From an uncultured Dokdonia sp. (GTDB taxonomy: Bacteria; Bacteroidota; Bacteroidia; Flavobacteriales; Flavobacteriaceae), in assembly GCF_947492535.1 (NCBI RefSeq), contig NZ_CANLNH010000002.1:124001-188000 (forward strand): 64,000 bases of DNA. The letters are read 5' to 3'. Below the pieces are notes generated by a model. That model had not been told where the DNA came from. It ran no database searches and saw nothing but the letters and a program-made list of their open reading frames with translations. The position numbers and the translations under genes were made by a program. Every line of letters starts with the position of its first letter. Position 1 is the first letter of the stretch. Shown here in pieces: positions 17,498 through 25,720 of the stretch.

Positions 17498-18355
17498 TTA
17501 AAGTACGTTTAGCATTTGTTCCTTTACTTTCTCTAATTCATCTTTCATTTGCACTACCAGTTGTTGCATGGGCGCATAATTAGATTTTGAACCAATAGTA
17601 TTGATCTCACGACCTATCTCCTGACTAATAAATCCTAATTTCTTTCCATTAGAATTATCAGAATTTAATGCCTCAGTAAAATACGCTAAATGGTTTTTAA
17701 GACGTACTTTTTCTTCGGTAATATCATATTTCTCTAAGTAATATATAAGCTCTTGCTCAAAACGATTTTCGTCAAGTTCTACTTTAAGATCTGCTACGGC
17801 TCTTTCTAAACGTATTTTTACACTATCTAGACGATCTACATCCATGACAACTACTTTTTCAAGTAACTCTTGTAAATTCTTAATACGCAGCTCGAATTCC
17901 CCTTTAAGAGAAGCCCCTTCATCAGACCTGTAGACATTAATTTCTTCAAGTGCTAGATCTAATGTGTCAACAATGCTTTTATATTCGTTTTCGTCCATTT
18001 CTTCACGCTCTGTTTTTAAAGCATCAGGAAGACGTACCGCCATTTTTAAAAGCTCTGCAGCATTTGTATCTGCTACATTTCCTAACTGTCGCATATACTC
18101 TTTTACGATTCCTTCGTTGACTTTGGTATTTGTATTTTCTCCCGTACTCTCTACATACAATGCAAAATCTACTTTTCCACGTTCTAATGATTTTGCAACA
18201 CGATTACGCATCGCAAGTTCTTTTTCTCTATAGGTAGATGGAATCCGGGCATTAAGATCTAAACTCTTACTATTAAGAGATTTAACCTCAATGGTAATTT
18301 TTTTTCCAGGAAGTTGTAATACACTCTTCCCAAAGCCAGTCATTGATTTTATCAT
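17498..18355 (-). CDS. YicC family endoribonuclease-like protein
   Basis: This 285-aa protein has the YicC start (IKSMTGFGKS) and the C-terminal DUF1732 block (QEIGREINTIGSKSNYAP near 240-257, with KDELEKVKEQMLNVL at the end). YicC proteins have been linked to RNA degradation and stress phenotypes. The assignment to endoribonuclease is from family knowledge. It is the first gene of the minus-strand set yicC-gmk-nadD. A composite repeat lies upstream. Confidence 0.9.
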   Translation of the reverse strand: MIKSMTGFGKSVLQLPGKKITIEVKSLNSKSLDLNARIPSTYREKELAMRNRVAKSLERGKVDFALYVESTGENTNTKVNEGIVKEYMRQLGNVADTNAAELLKMAVRLPDALKTEREEMDENEYKSIVDTLDLALEEINVYRSDEGASLKGEFELRIKNLQELLEKVVVMDVDRLDSVKIRLERAVADLKVELDENRFEQELIYYLEKYDITEEKVRLKNHLAYFTEALNSDNSNGKKLGFISQEIGREINTIGSKSNYAPMQQLVVQMKDELEKVKEQMLNVL

Positions 18356-18429
18356 ATCAGCAAATATAAGAGTTTTACTAGGATCATATAAGCTATCTAT
18401 AATTAAGAAATCTTACGTTTCTTTTTGAG

Positions 18430-18516
18430 TACGCTTTCGCGAAATCGAACTAGTGAGACCTGCCTGTCGGCAGTCAGGTTCATGACCATAGGGAGAACGA
18501 AGCGTTAAAGCGTATA
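18430..18516. repeat. Composite intergenic repeat, ~87 bp copy
   Basis: By hand alignment its 87 bases match the reverse complement of 30625-30711 at 77 positions. It begins TACGCTTTCGCGAAATCG (a damaged palindrome copy), has an internal GC-rich inverted repeat (ACCTGCCTGTCGGCAG...AGGT), and ends GCGTTAAAGCGTATA, so the two ends are inverted GTA-type sequences. It occupies the gap between divergent yicC and the plus-strand operon. The remaining part of 18356-18678 shows only a loose TCTCGCGAAA fragment at 18526. Confidence 0.8.
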
Positions 18517-18678
18517 CAGCTACATCTCGCGAAAAATCAAAATACATGAAAAAAGTACAAGTACTTTACCTAATTAAAAAAAGGGTATTTGCCCCAAATA
18601 ATAACATCTATTGCCCCTGATGAATCCTTAATAATTGTAAGAATTTTGGGTCTCAGACTCAAAAACAAAAAAGCAATT

Positions 18679-19716
18679 ATGACTAGTTCTGTTATCATAA
18701 ATTCCATAGGAACAGCAAAACCCATTGCATCTAAAATCTTATCAGATGCCTTTGAAATTCCTCAAGAGCTCATTACCAAACTTATTTACGGCGCTCCTTC
18801 TGTTTTGCTCCATAAAGTAGATGAAAAACTTGCAGATAAAGCCACAAAAACACTATCTCAACTAGGTTTAGAAGTAAGTGTACAAGATGCTTCTGTATCG
18901 GTACCTACCAACAATACCAGTTATGAAATAAGTGTCTATATAGAAGACATAGAAGCATTGCCTACAGTGACTCGACAAGTGAGTGAATTCTTAGGATGTA
19001 GTCTTAAAGAAGCCTTTCATCTTCTAGCTGAACCTTCGGGTATTATACTTGGTGGTGTTTCAAAAGCAACCGTCGATGCGTTTTCAAAAAGAGTAGATGC
19101 CAGAGTAGTCGCTTCTCAAATAACAAATGACACCTATACCATCACTCTGCAACCTGACCAGGACGTATTAGTACAACAGATTTCTAAAGAATTAAAAACA
19201 AAAGAATATCCTTTTGTAAATATTTCATACACCGATAGTCAACGCATATGGCGTAAATACGGAACTAGTAATAAAATCACCATATGTAACGAGAGTCATC
19301 TTCGTTATGAGCTTCTCTTAGAAAAAGTGAATCCGTCCAATCCTCGTTACAAAGAAACCCTTACCACTACGATTGGAATGCCAGAAGAAATTATAGATAC
19401 CGTATTAGCAAATCTTCCTGTACAATTAGAAGAAGGAATCACGATACAAGAAACTATTGCACTAATAGAAACCTATAAAATGGCTGGACTACAATGTTCT
19501 TGTAGGCCTTTAGCTACTACAGATACGCAAGTAAACATAAATCCGATAGTCAATCTAGAAGCTACACGAAATTTATTAAGTCAATTTATTACAGAAGAAG
19601 AACTCCCTTCCAAAGAAGGACAATCTTGGACATCTCCGTATATCAAAAAATTGATCGCACGCTATATAGAATCAAAATTAACTGAAATACAAACCTCACT
19701 AGAAATCAATGCCTAA
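18679..19716 (+). CDS. Protein with three L7/L12-CTD-like modules (first gene of novel operon)
   Basis: The 345-aa protein takes ATG 18679; the longer TTG start at 18589 is unsupported. Three stretches resemble the C-terminal domain of ribosomal protein L7/L12 (helix with hxEA, then PxxhxxGhxxxxAxxhxxxhxxxGhxh). They are at about 10-68 (ending TLSQLGLEVSV), about 75-138 (CSLKEAFHLLAEPSGIIL then GVSKATVDAF), and about 230-298 (GMPEEIIDTVLANLPV then ITIQETIALIETYKMAG). It has no signal peptide and no membrane helix. L7/L12-CTD-like folds mediate protein contacts (also ClpS); the ribosome itself is unlikely here. It shares a TAATG overlap with the next gene and is the first of ten tightly packed genes. 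Function unknown. Confidence 0.6.
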   Translation: MTSSVIINSIGTAKPIASKILSDAFEIPQELITKLIYGAPSVLLHKVDEKLADKATKTLSQLGLEVSVQDASVSVPTNNTSYEISVYIEDIEALPTVTRQVSEFLGCSLKEAFHLLAEPSGIILGGVSKATVDAFSKRVDARVVASQITNDTYTITLQPDQDVLVQQISKELKTKEYPFVNISYTDSQRIWRKYGTSNKITICNESHLRYELLLEKVNPSNPRYKETLTTTIGMPEEIIDTVLANLPVQLEEGITIQETIALIETYKMAGLQCSCRPLATTDTQVNINPIVNLEATRNLLSQFITEEELPSKEGQSWTSPYIKKLIARYIESKLTEIQTSLEINA

Positions 19717-20267
19717 TGGAAACATCTACTAAAAACGAAACATTACATATACGTATCGCTGAAAAAGGAAAGTTGTATAGCCTAGAAGGAAACTACAAAG
19801 AAGCCTTGCGCCATTATAAAGAAGCTATCAAAATGATGCAACAATTTAAGGATAGTGAAATCTTCTTTCAACACTATAGCCAATGTGTGATGGAAGCTTT
19901 AGAATTATCTGGCGCTCATGATGAAGTGATTAGTTTTTGCGAGCGTTATATAGACTTTTTAGATCAGAAAGATGATGATAGTATAATTATCAAAAAACAC
20001 TATGCAACTGTACTCGAAAAGAAAGCAATTCAACACCTACATAAAGATGAGAAAGACATCTCATTAGAACTGCTAAAAGAAGCTCAAAGCCATGTAGGTA
20101 ATGGAAAGCAACCTATTACTGATCAATTAGTAAACTGGTTACAACGTGGCTTCATGATTACAAAACAACAAATCGCTGCTTTACAAAAGAAACATCAATA
20201 CTTTATTGTTCGCGCAGATCTTGTCAATCCAAAAATAGCTTTTGAGCTTCCAGAAATCATTTCTTAA
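19716..20267 (+). CDS. TPR-like helical protein
   Basis: This 183-aa, entirely helical protein has TPR-type repeats: EKGKLYSLEGNYKEALRHYK near residues 13-32 is a textbook TPR helix pair, and at least two further helical pairs follow. A C-terminal segment (about 150-183) is more extended and ends with PEIIS. There is no signal peptide. The start overlaps the previous stop by one base (TAATG). It is probably a scaffold or chaperone for the other products of the operon. Which partner it binds cannot be seen. Confidence 0.65.
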   Translation: METSTKNETLHIRIAEKGKLYSLEGNYKEALRHYKEAIKMMQQFKDSEIFFQHYSQCVMEALELSGAHDEVISFCERYIDFLDQKDDDSIIIKKHYATVLEKKAIQHLHKDEKDISLELLKEAQSHVGNGKQPITDQLVNWLQRGFMITKQQIAALQKKHQYFIVRADLVNPKIAFELPEIIS

Positions 20268-20289
20268 TTATTAAAACAAAACAAAAACA

Positions 20290-22092
20290 ATGAGTTATAC
20301 CGAAGATATTACGAACGGTGCTAGCATTTTACAACAAGTAGATGTTACAGACATTATTACATCGCTTGCTCTTGGCATCGCAGAAGCTCAAGAAAAGCTA
20401 GATGATAATTCTATTAAACAACTTACCAAGCTATCTGAAACAGAAGTTGGCGATAAGTCATTATTAGAATTAGGTTTTACACCTGCATTTTATTCTTTTG
20501 ATTATGCAGACGTAAGTGCTTCTATAAGCCTGCGTATGGCATTAAAAAAATCAGACGAATTTGGTTTAAAGTTAAGTGCAGACTATAAGAGTAATGCCGA
20601 TTTTGATAAAGATTTTTTTAAGAGTTTAGAAGACAAAAAGAAGAAGAAGACTCGAAAAGAATTTAAATCTGTAAAGGATATTTCGCTTAAAGCGAAAATA
20701 GAAAGTAACATCACCCTTAATGCTGATTCTTATAACATGCATCAAGAAGATGGAGCTATCTCTAGAGTTGAAGATTTTGGAGAAAATGTACGTACAAATA
20801 ATCAAGAATACCGTGTAAGTAAAGAAATTGAAGAGGCTAAAGAAGTTGTAAACCAATCTTCTACTGGAGTTATTATACGAAAAGCAGGACCTTATGTTAC
20901 GGTGTATCTTCCACAAGCTCCAAATGAAACTGTTGGACTACTGAAACTAGATAGCACATATCCTTCTGTTGCAGGAACAACCATCACGTTAAAATCGGGT
21001 GTTACTTTTGATAAGATAACAGATTTTGACACCACTTTTGATGCAGCAAAAGCGGCAAATACTCCAGCAGGTAAAACACTAGGTATTACAGCAGATGGAT
21101 TTACTACAGACGGAACAACCTTTGTGAAACCTAAAGTGTTTTTTGGTTGGGACATAGATAAATTTGATCCAACATATGCAGAAGGAGGTGTATCTAATGC
21201 TGTTCCAGAATTAGATCTATATTTAGAAACCATAAAATACATATTGAAAGAAGATCCTGAATCAAAAATCAACATTAAGGGATATACAGATGGGAGCGGT
21301 AAAGAAGACTACAATAAAGATCTTAGTAAACGAAGAGTAGATGCCGTAAAGGAACATATTTTTGGAAAAGTAAGTGATACCGTTTCGGAAGCTAGAATTA
21401 AAACGGCACTTTATGAAGGAGAATCGCTAGCCACAAATGAAAATAAAGATGAAACCTTGCGATTTGTATCTATCGAAATCATTTCTTCTCATGATTACAT
21501 TTTCTTTAAAGGGGGCGAAATCACAAAAACACCCGCGGGACCAAAACCTAGTTCTTCAAATAATGACAAGTTTATTGTTTTAGAAAACACAACAGCTCCT
21601 GCTGCACCTACAATTATCAAATTCACCTATGGAGGCGAAGAAGTAGTCATTAAAGAAGCTGCTGTAGATGAGACTCTAAAACTCTCTAGTAAAAGCCTCA
21701 TTGCAGGATTCCATCATGAAAAAGTAGGAGAGCTTAGTTACTTACTCCACGAAGAGTCTATGGTAAATTATACCGTATACAATAGCGAGTCTGAAGAGCT
21801 TGACGTGACAGTAGACGGAGTTGCCTCTGCCGAACTTGATAAAGAAAAAACAAAGGTATTTGTAAGCGAAACAGAAACTTCCAAGACACGTTTAAATACG
21901 TCTTCAAAAGAAGTAGATGGAAACAGAACGTTTGCCGTAAGCGGAAGTATTGATTTTAGAACTTCCCGACAATTTGATATGTCTGTAGAAGGAAATGCCT
22001 CTTTAGCTGCTCGAATGAAATCGGTGCCAGCTCCTCAGGAATTTTTGGATTACATCACTCAGGTATTGTCTAATTCAAATAGTGCATCCTAA
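20290..22092 (+). CDS. Paralogue 1 of the novel operon, with inserted OmpA-like domain
   Basis: This 600-aa protein has no signal peptide. The N-terminal part (about 1-100) carries the shared module: LALGIAEAQEKLDDNSI near 27-43 and LELGFTPAFYSF near 60-71. The C-terminal 60 residues (SGSIDFRTSRQF to SVPAPQ) match the end of the smaller paralogues. Between them sits about 400 residues of extra sequence. It includes a beta-rich domain (about 195-285) and an OmpA-like domain (about 285-400) with NIKGYTDGSG...YNKDLSKRRVDAVKEHI, the family's peptidoglycan-binding core, and a further beta domain (about 415-500). OmpA-like domains normally act in the periplasm, so export by an unusual route, or a cytoplasmic role, is implied. 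The stop overlaps the next start (TAATG). Confidence 0.65.
   Translation: MSYTEDITNGASILQQVDVTDIITSLALGIAEAQEKLDDNSIKQLTKLSETEVGDKSLLELGFTPAFYSFDYADVSASISLRMALKKSDEFGLKLSADYKSNADFDKDFFKSLEDKKKKKTRKEFKSVKDISLKAKIESNITLNADSYNMHQEDGAISRVEDFGENVRTNNQEYRVSKEIEEAKEVVNQSSTGVIIRKAGPYVTVYLPQAPNETVGLLKLDSTYPSVAGTTITLKSGVTFDKITDFDTTFDAAKAANTPAGKTLGITADGFTTDGTTFVKPKVFFGWDIDKFDPTYAEGGVSNAVPELDLYLETIKYILKEDPESKINIKGYTDGSGKEDYNKDLSKRRVDAVKEHIFGKVSDTVSEARIKTALYEGESLATNENKDETLRFVSIEIISSHDYIFFKGGEITKTPAGPKPSSSNNDKFIVLENTTAPAAPTIIKFTYGGEEVVIKEAAVDETLKLSSKSLIAGFHHEKVGELSYLLHEESMVNYTVYNSESEELDVTVDGVASAELDKEKTKVFVSETETSKTRLNTSSKEVDGNRTFAVSGSIDFRTSRQFDMSVEGNASLAARMKSVPAPQEFLDYITQVLSNSNSAS
20681..20697. repeat. Inverted repeat TTTCGCTT-A-AAGCGAAA
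   Basis: Eight-base arms lie around a single base, inside the 600-aa gene. The same arms recur at 57429-57445 between genes. It may be chance or a second palindrome family. Confidence 0.4.
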
Positions 22093-22541
22093 TGTCTGTT
22101 GGTGCTGAAATATCAAGAACATTGGTCAATGCACCCCTTCCTAAGCTCATTGAGCAATTGGGGGTTTCTATTGCCAATGCGCAAGCTGCATTAGATAAAA
22201 ATTCTATACGTCTGGCAAATGCCATGAGCACAGAAAAAGTAACGATAGGAGATCAGCAATATAGCCTGATAGCTTTAGGGTTTGCACCTACTTTCTACTC
22301 ATTTACAGAAGCTACTGTAGAGGCAAAACTAGAGTTTTCACTATCGGAATCAGAATCTTTTAGTGTAGGAGGTTCTGCAGAGTTAAAAACCGAAATGTTT
22401 AGCGCAAGTCTAACTGCAAGTTATGCTCGAAAATTTGAAATGAGTGCAGAAGGAGCTTCGTCTATCGCAGCACGTATTGTCACCTTACCTGCGCCAGATA
22501 TTTATCACGAACTCTTAAAAGAACTCGCTGCAGATTCATAA
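22092..22541 (+). CDS. Paralogue 2 of the novel operon (minimal form)
   Basis: At 149 aa this is the shortest paralogue and best shows the common unit. It has NAPLPKLIEQLG (13-24), IANAQAALDKNSI (27-39), ALGFAPTFYSF (61-71), a strand-rich middle (75-115), and ASYARKFEMSAEGASS followed by LPAPD (about 109-136). It has no signal peptide or Cys. The arrangement suggests a helical N-terminus leading into a beta-sandwich or beta-roll of repeated E/K-S strands. No recognised family. Translational coupling to the preceding gene is by TAATG, and the next gene starts after 34 bp. Confidence 0.65.
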   Translation: MSVGAEISRTLVNAPLPKLIEQLGVSIANAQAALDKNSIRLANAMSTEKVTIGDQQYSLIALGFAPTFYSFTEATVEAKLEFSLSESESFSVGGSAELKTEMFSASLTASYARKFEMSAEGASSIAARIVTLPAPDIYHELLKELAADS

Positions 22542-22575
22542 TAATTTAAATTACTAATAATTAAAAATAAAAACT

Positions 22576-23361
22576 ATGTTTAATAATAATTCAAGTATAG
22601 GTAAGGAACTTCTCAATGCTCCCATGGGCGAAATGATATATCAAATGGCCAGTGCAATTGCAGAAGGACAGATGGCACTCGATGAGAACTCCATCGAAGT
22701 CGCTGAAATGATGGGAGGACTAAAAACTGTCACTGCAGATATTGATGGAAAAGAAGTAGTAACTTTTGAAGATAGTAGAGTCTTTTTTGGTAAAGAAAAA
22801 CTCTCTATTGCTAATGCAGTTGTTTTATATAATACCTCAAAAGACTTAGCATATAGAAGTCAAATCTTCAATCCTGATGCTACACCTAAGATTAACAATA
22901 ATCTATACGAATATGTAACACCTATTCCACCTGAAGATATCGACAAAAAAATAAAACTTAAAGATCCACTTCCTCCAAATACTGTTACAGAAATATATGC
23001 TCCAAGCCGTTCTTCATTATTAGAGTTAGGGTTTACTCCAACATTTTATCAATTTGTAGATACAGTTATAGAGTTAAAACTAAGTATGTCAATGACAAGT
23101 GAACGATCTTCTAATGTCGAGGTAAAAACTAATAGTAAAACAAGAAGTGCTTCTCTAGAGTTTAAGAGAGGTCGTATAAGAGCTAGACGTAATGTAACTA
23201 CTACACAAGTAAATGCAAGTTATGCTCAAAAATATAGTTACTCAGCAGAAGGGTCTAGTTTGATGCGTACAAAATTAGTTCCTATACCGCCACCAGCCAT
23301 TCTGGAACAGCGCATACAAGAACAAATGGATATTGCGAGAGAACAAGCAGCAAATAACTAG
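22576..23361 (+). CDS. Paralogue 3 of the novel operon
   Basis: This 261-aa protein has NAPMGEMIYQMASAIAEGQMA at the N-terminus, then an insertion of about 90 residues with EVVTFEDSRVFFGKEKLS. LELGFTPTFYQFVDTVIELK lies at about 149-168, and a basic patch (EFKRGRIRARRNV) at about 197-209. It ends with ASYAQKYSYSAEGSS and the terminal PPPAILEQRIQEQ. It has no signal peptide. The basic patch is unlike its siblings and might bind nucleic acid or an acidic surface. It is separated by 5 bp from the next paralogue. Confidence 0.65.
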   Translation: MFNNNSSIGKELLNAPMGEMIYQMASAIAEGQMALDENSIEVAEMMGGLKTVTADIDGKEVVTFEDSRVFFGKEKLSIANAVVLYNTSKDLAYRSQIFNPDATPKINNNLYEYVTPIPPEDIDKKIKLKDPLPPNTVTEIYAPSRSSLLELGFTPTFYQFVDTVIELKLSMSMTSERSSNVEVKTNSKTRSASLEFKRGRIRARRNVTTTQVNASYAQKYSYSAEGSSLMRTKLVPIPPPAILEQRIQEQMDIAREQAANN

Positions 23362-23366
23362 AGGTA

Positions 23367-23867
23367 ATGGCGAATATCACCAAAGAACTCATGAATGCAC
23401 CCCTGCCCGAGATGGTTAAGAATCTCGGGACAGGGATTGCTGAGGCACAATATGCGCTAGATAAAGTATCTATTAAGATTGCGCAGATGATGTCGGGCTT
23501 TAAGGAAGATGACAATGGAGAACTCGTACAAGACCCTAATACATTGATCAAACTTAAAGAAGGAGAACCAGGGTATAGCCTACTTGCCCTAGGATTTACA
23601 CCTACCTTTTATCAGTATGTAGATACATTGATGGAAATCAAGACTTCTTTCTCTATGTCACAATCTAGAGAATTTAAGGTCGGTGCTGAGGTAAAAGTGA
23701 GAGCCTTTATGGTAACCGCATCTGTAAATGCAAGTTACTCTCAAAAGTATCAATACTCCGCAGAAGGCAGTTCGATGATTCGTACCAAACTGGTAACAGT
23801 ACCTTCGCCTGCTATTTTTGAACAACGACTAAAAGAATTATTACGTACTGAAAACCCTTCATCATAA
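23367..23867 (+). CDS. Paralogue 4 of the novel operon
   Basis: This 166-aa protein is closest to paralogue 3 at both ends. It has NAPLPEMVKNLGTGIAEAQYA (about 9-29), LALGFTPTFYQYVDTLMEIK (about 73-92), and NASYSQKYQYSAEGSSMIR (about 127-145), then PSPAIFEQRLKELL. It has no signal peptide and no Cys. The tail shows a short helix with EQRLKELLRTE. Repeated use of nearly identical ends with variable middles suggests that the family forms mixed assemblies. Gap to the next gene is 3 bp. Confidence 0.65.
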   Translation: MANITKELMNAPLPEMVKNLGTGIAEAQYALDKVSIKIAQMMSGFKEDDNGELVQDPNTLIKLKEGEPGYSLLALGFTPTFYQYVDTLMEIKTSFSMSQSREFKVGAEVKVRAFMVTASVNASYSQKYQYSAEGSSMIRTKLVTVPSPAIFEQRLKELLRTENPSS

Positions 23868-23870
23868 GCA

Positions 23871-24977
23871 ATGGCAAAAAAGTGGACCTCATTTTTAAAA
23901 AGCGATATCTCTAAAAATAACGCAAAAGAGCAGAAAAATCCTTCGTTAAACTTTGAAGAGATCCTTAAAGAAAATGAAGACATTAGTGAGTTACTTAAAG
24001 AAAAAGAACAGCTAGAACACGCACTAAAAAATGCCCCTGGCACGCAAAAAAAGGATGCTGGAGATGCACGCTTTCGCGAAAGCGAAATTATTCCCATTTC
24101 AAAAAAGAAACAACAAGAAAAAAAATGGTCTGACAAACGAGCGTCTCTATTAAAAAAGAAACAACAAGAAAAAAAAGAAGCCGACGCTTGGGAGAAAAAA
24201 CGCTCAAAAAAACCAACAATAGCAATGCCTCCAAAAAAACAGATCGATACTGTTTCTAAAAAAGAAACAACAAGAAAAAAAAGACCTGTTAAAAAGAAAG
24301 ATGCCCCTGTTTTAAAACCAACAAGCCGTATACGTAGAAAGAATACCAAAAATGATATCGAACAATGGCTTAAAGAACGTGTTGAGAACAACAAAGCCAT
24401 ACAAGAAAAAAAACAAGAAACACAACAATGGCTTTCAAAAAGAGAGCAAACAGCACAACGTTCGCTACAACAGATCAAAGAACAAAAAGAGACTGTTTCA
24501 AAATGGGTTCAGAAACAAGAGGCTACAAAACAAAAAGCATTAGAGATATTAAAAGATAAAAGAGTACAAGAAGCAATCCCTAAACGTATTAAGAAACCTG
24601 TAGAGGACGTATATGCTTACCTAGATTCAAAAAACAAAAAAGGAAAAATCAATAAGCTTACTGTCGATATCAAAAAGGTAGTCTCAAAAAAAGAAATGCC
24701 TTTTAAAAAACCCGACATTAAAAAAAGCTGGGGAGACATTCTAGACAAGAAAAGAGAAGCGGTTTCTCAAACAAAAAAGCATAAAAAAGAAATAGAACGC
24801 AAAATGAATGTGGCTCCCAAAATAGCAAAGGGTCTTTGGGAAAAACGTGATCTGCTCAAAAAAGAGCGATTAAAAGAAGCGCTAGCACTTAAAAAAGAAG
24901 AACTCAAAGCCGAAGCTAGAAAACAAGCGAGAGCTCAAGAACGTAAACAACAAAAAAAAGACGATCGGTTTTTTTAA
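23871..24977 (+). CDS. Very basic coiled-coil protein
   Basis: This 368-aa protein is exceptionally rich in K, E, Q and R (repeated KKKQQEKK, EKKQETQQWLSK, AEARKQARAQERK). It is predicted to be almost continuous charged helix or coiled coil, with no globular core, signal peptide or Cys. Small tryptophan-marked repeats are visible (IEQWLKERVE, TQQWLSKRE, VSKWVQKQE) at about 160-225. The composition suits a structural rod or a nucleic-acid/acidic-partner binder. A palindrome copy (24069-24084) is read as RFRES at residues 67-71. Open frames on both other strands here are composition shadows. Confidence 0.6.
   Translation: MAKKWTSFLKSDISKNNAKEQKNPSLNFEEILKENEDISELLKEKEQLEHALKNAPGTQKKDAGDARFRESEIIPISKKKQQEKKWSDKRASLLKKKQQEKKEADAWEKKRSKKPTIAMPPKKQIDTVSKKETTRKKRPVKKKDAPVLKPTSRIRRKNTKNDIEQWLKERVENNKAIQEKKQETQQWLSKREQTAQRSLQQIKEQKETVSKWVQKQEATKQKALEILKDKRVQEAIPKRIKKPVEDVYAYLDSKNKKGKINKLTVDIKKVVSKKEMPFKKPDIKKSWGDILDKKREAVSQTKKHKKEIERKMNVAPKIAKGLWEKRDLLKKERLKEALALKKEELKAEARKQARAQERKQQKKDDRFF
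24069..24084. repeat. 16-bp palindrome copy in basic coiled-coil gene
   Basis: Perfect CGCTTTCGCGAAAGCG, in the CGC TTT CGC GAA AGC frame (RFRES), a different frame from the copies in batC and batE. Confidence 0.9.
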
Positions 24978-24989
24978 CCTATATATACT

Positions 24990-25709
24990 ATGGATAATCA
25001 ATCATCTGGTGCATTAACACTTAAAGAGATTCTATTAGGAATCACAGACAGTCTTAATGAAGCACAACATAAACTACGTAATATGGAACCCTATGACGAA
25101 TATGGGCGTCCTAATACGATGTATCAAATACCTTACTTAGATTTTAATCTACAGGTAACCTCTGAATTTGAAAATATTCCTCAGGAGACATCAACACCTT
25201 CTGCACAATCACCTTCAAATGATGATGCATTTCCTCCTAAACAGGCTGTATATTATAAACCTAAGATGATGTTTCGGCCTATGAAACCTCAGCAAAAAAC
25301 ATCTCACACGTCTAGTGAAGTGGTCAGTACTATAAGTGGGCGTTTTATTGCTACAATGCCTAATGAAGGAGTTCCTCAAATACTATTGCGTTGTAACTAT
25401 CAGGAACCTGTTTTACAAAACAATGTCTATACGATAGCTATAGAGGTCGTGATGGAAAATGCTGCGGGAGAAAAACTACCTGGTATGCGTGTAGAATTTA
25501 ACTTTAATGAAGACAAAACCACACAAATAAACGGCACTCCGCTTACTACAACACCAAGTTTTGATGCTCAAGAAGTACAAACAGATGGACTGGGGATTGC
25601 TGTTAATACACTTACTATTGATCCAATAGATTACAACAGTGGCAAAGTGCTCTTTTTTGATATAAATGCAGGAACGATTTTTAAAAAAATAGCTATTAGT
25701 AAATTATAA
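24990..25709 (+). CDS. Paralogue 5 of the novel operon, with Ig-like C-terminal domain
   Basis: This 239-aa protein has an N-terminal module that is a diverged form of the family unit: LTLKEILLGITDSLNEAQHKL at about 8-28, with YLDFNLQVTSEFE at about 51-63. A proline/serine-rich linker follows (about 64-115). The C-terminal domain (about 120-239) looks Ig-like: NVYTIAIEVVMENAAGEKLPG, then TDGLGIAVNTLTI, which is typical of bacterial Ig-like (Big_1-type) domains where the tip motif TDxxGxA occurs. No signal peptide. The domain plan again couples the shared module to an accessory binding domain. Confidence 0.6.
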   Translation: MDNQSSGALTLKEILLGITDSLNEAQHKLRNMEPYDEYGRPNTMYQIPYLDFNLQVTSEFENIPQETSTPSAQSPSNDDAFPPKQAVYYKPKMMFRPMKPQQKTSHTSSEVVSTISGRFIATMPNEGVPQILLRCNYQEPVLQNNVYTIAIEVVMENAAGEKLPGMRVEFNFNEDKTTQINGTPLTTTPSFDAQEVQTDGLGIAVNTLTIDPIDYNSGKVLFFDINAGTIFKKIAISKL

Positions 25710-25720
25710 TCTTATCAAGC

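Noticed and set aside
23750-24478. A 242-aa minus-strand frame opposite paralogue 4 and the basic coiled-coil gene
   Set aside because: The sequence is S/F/C-rich, as expected for the antisense of a Lys-rich gene, and it cuts through two well-supported genes.
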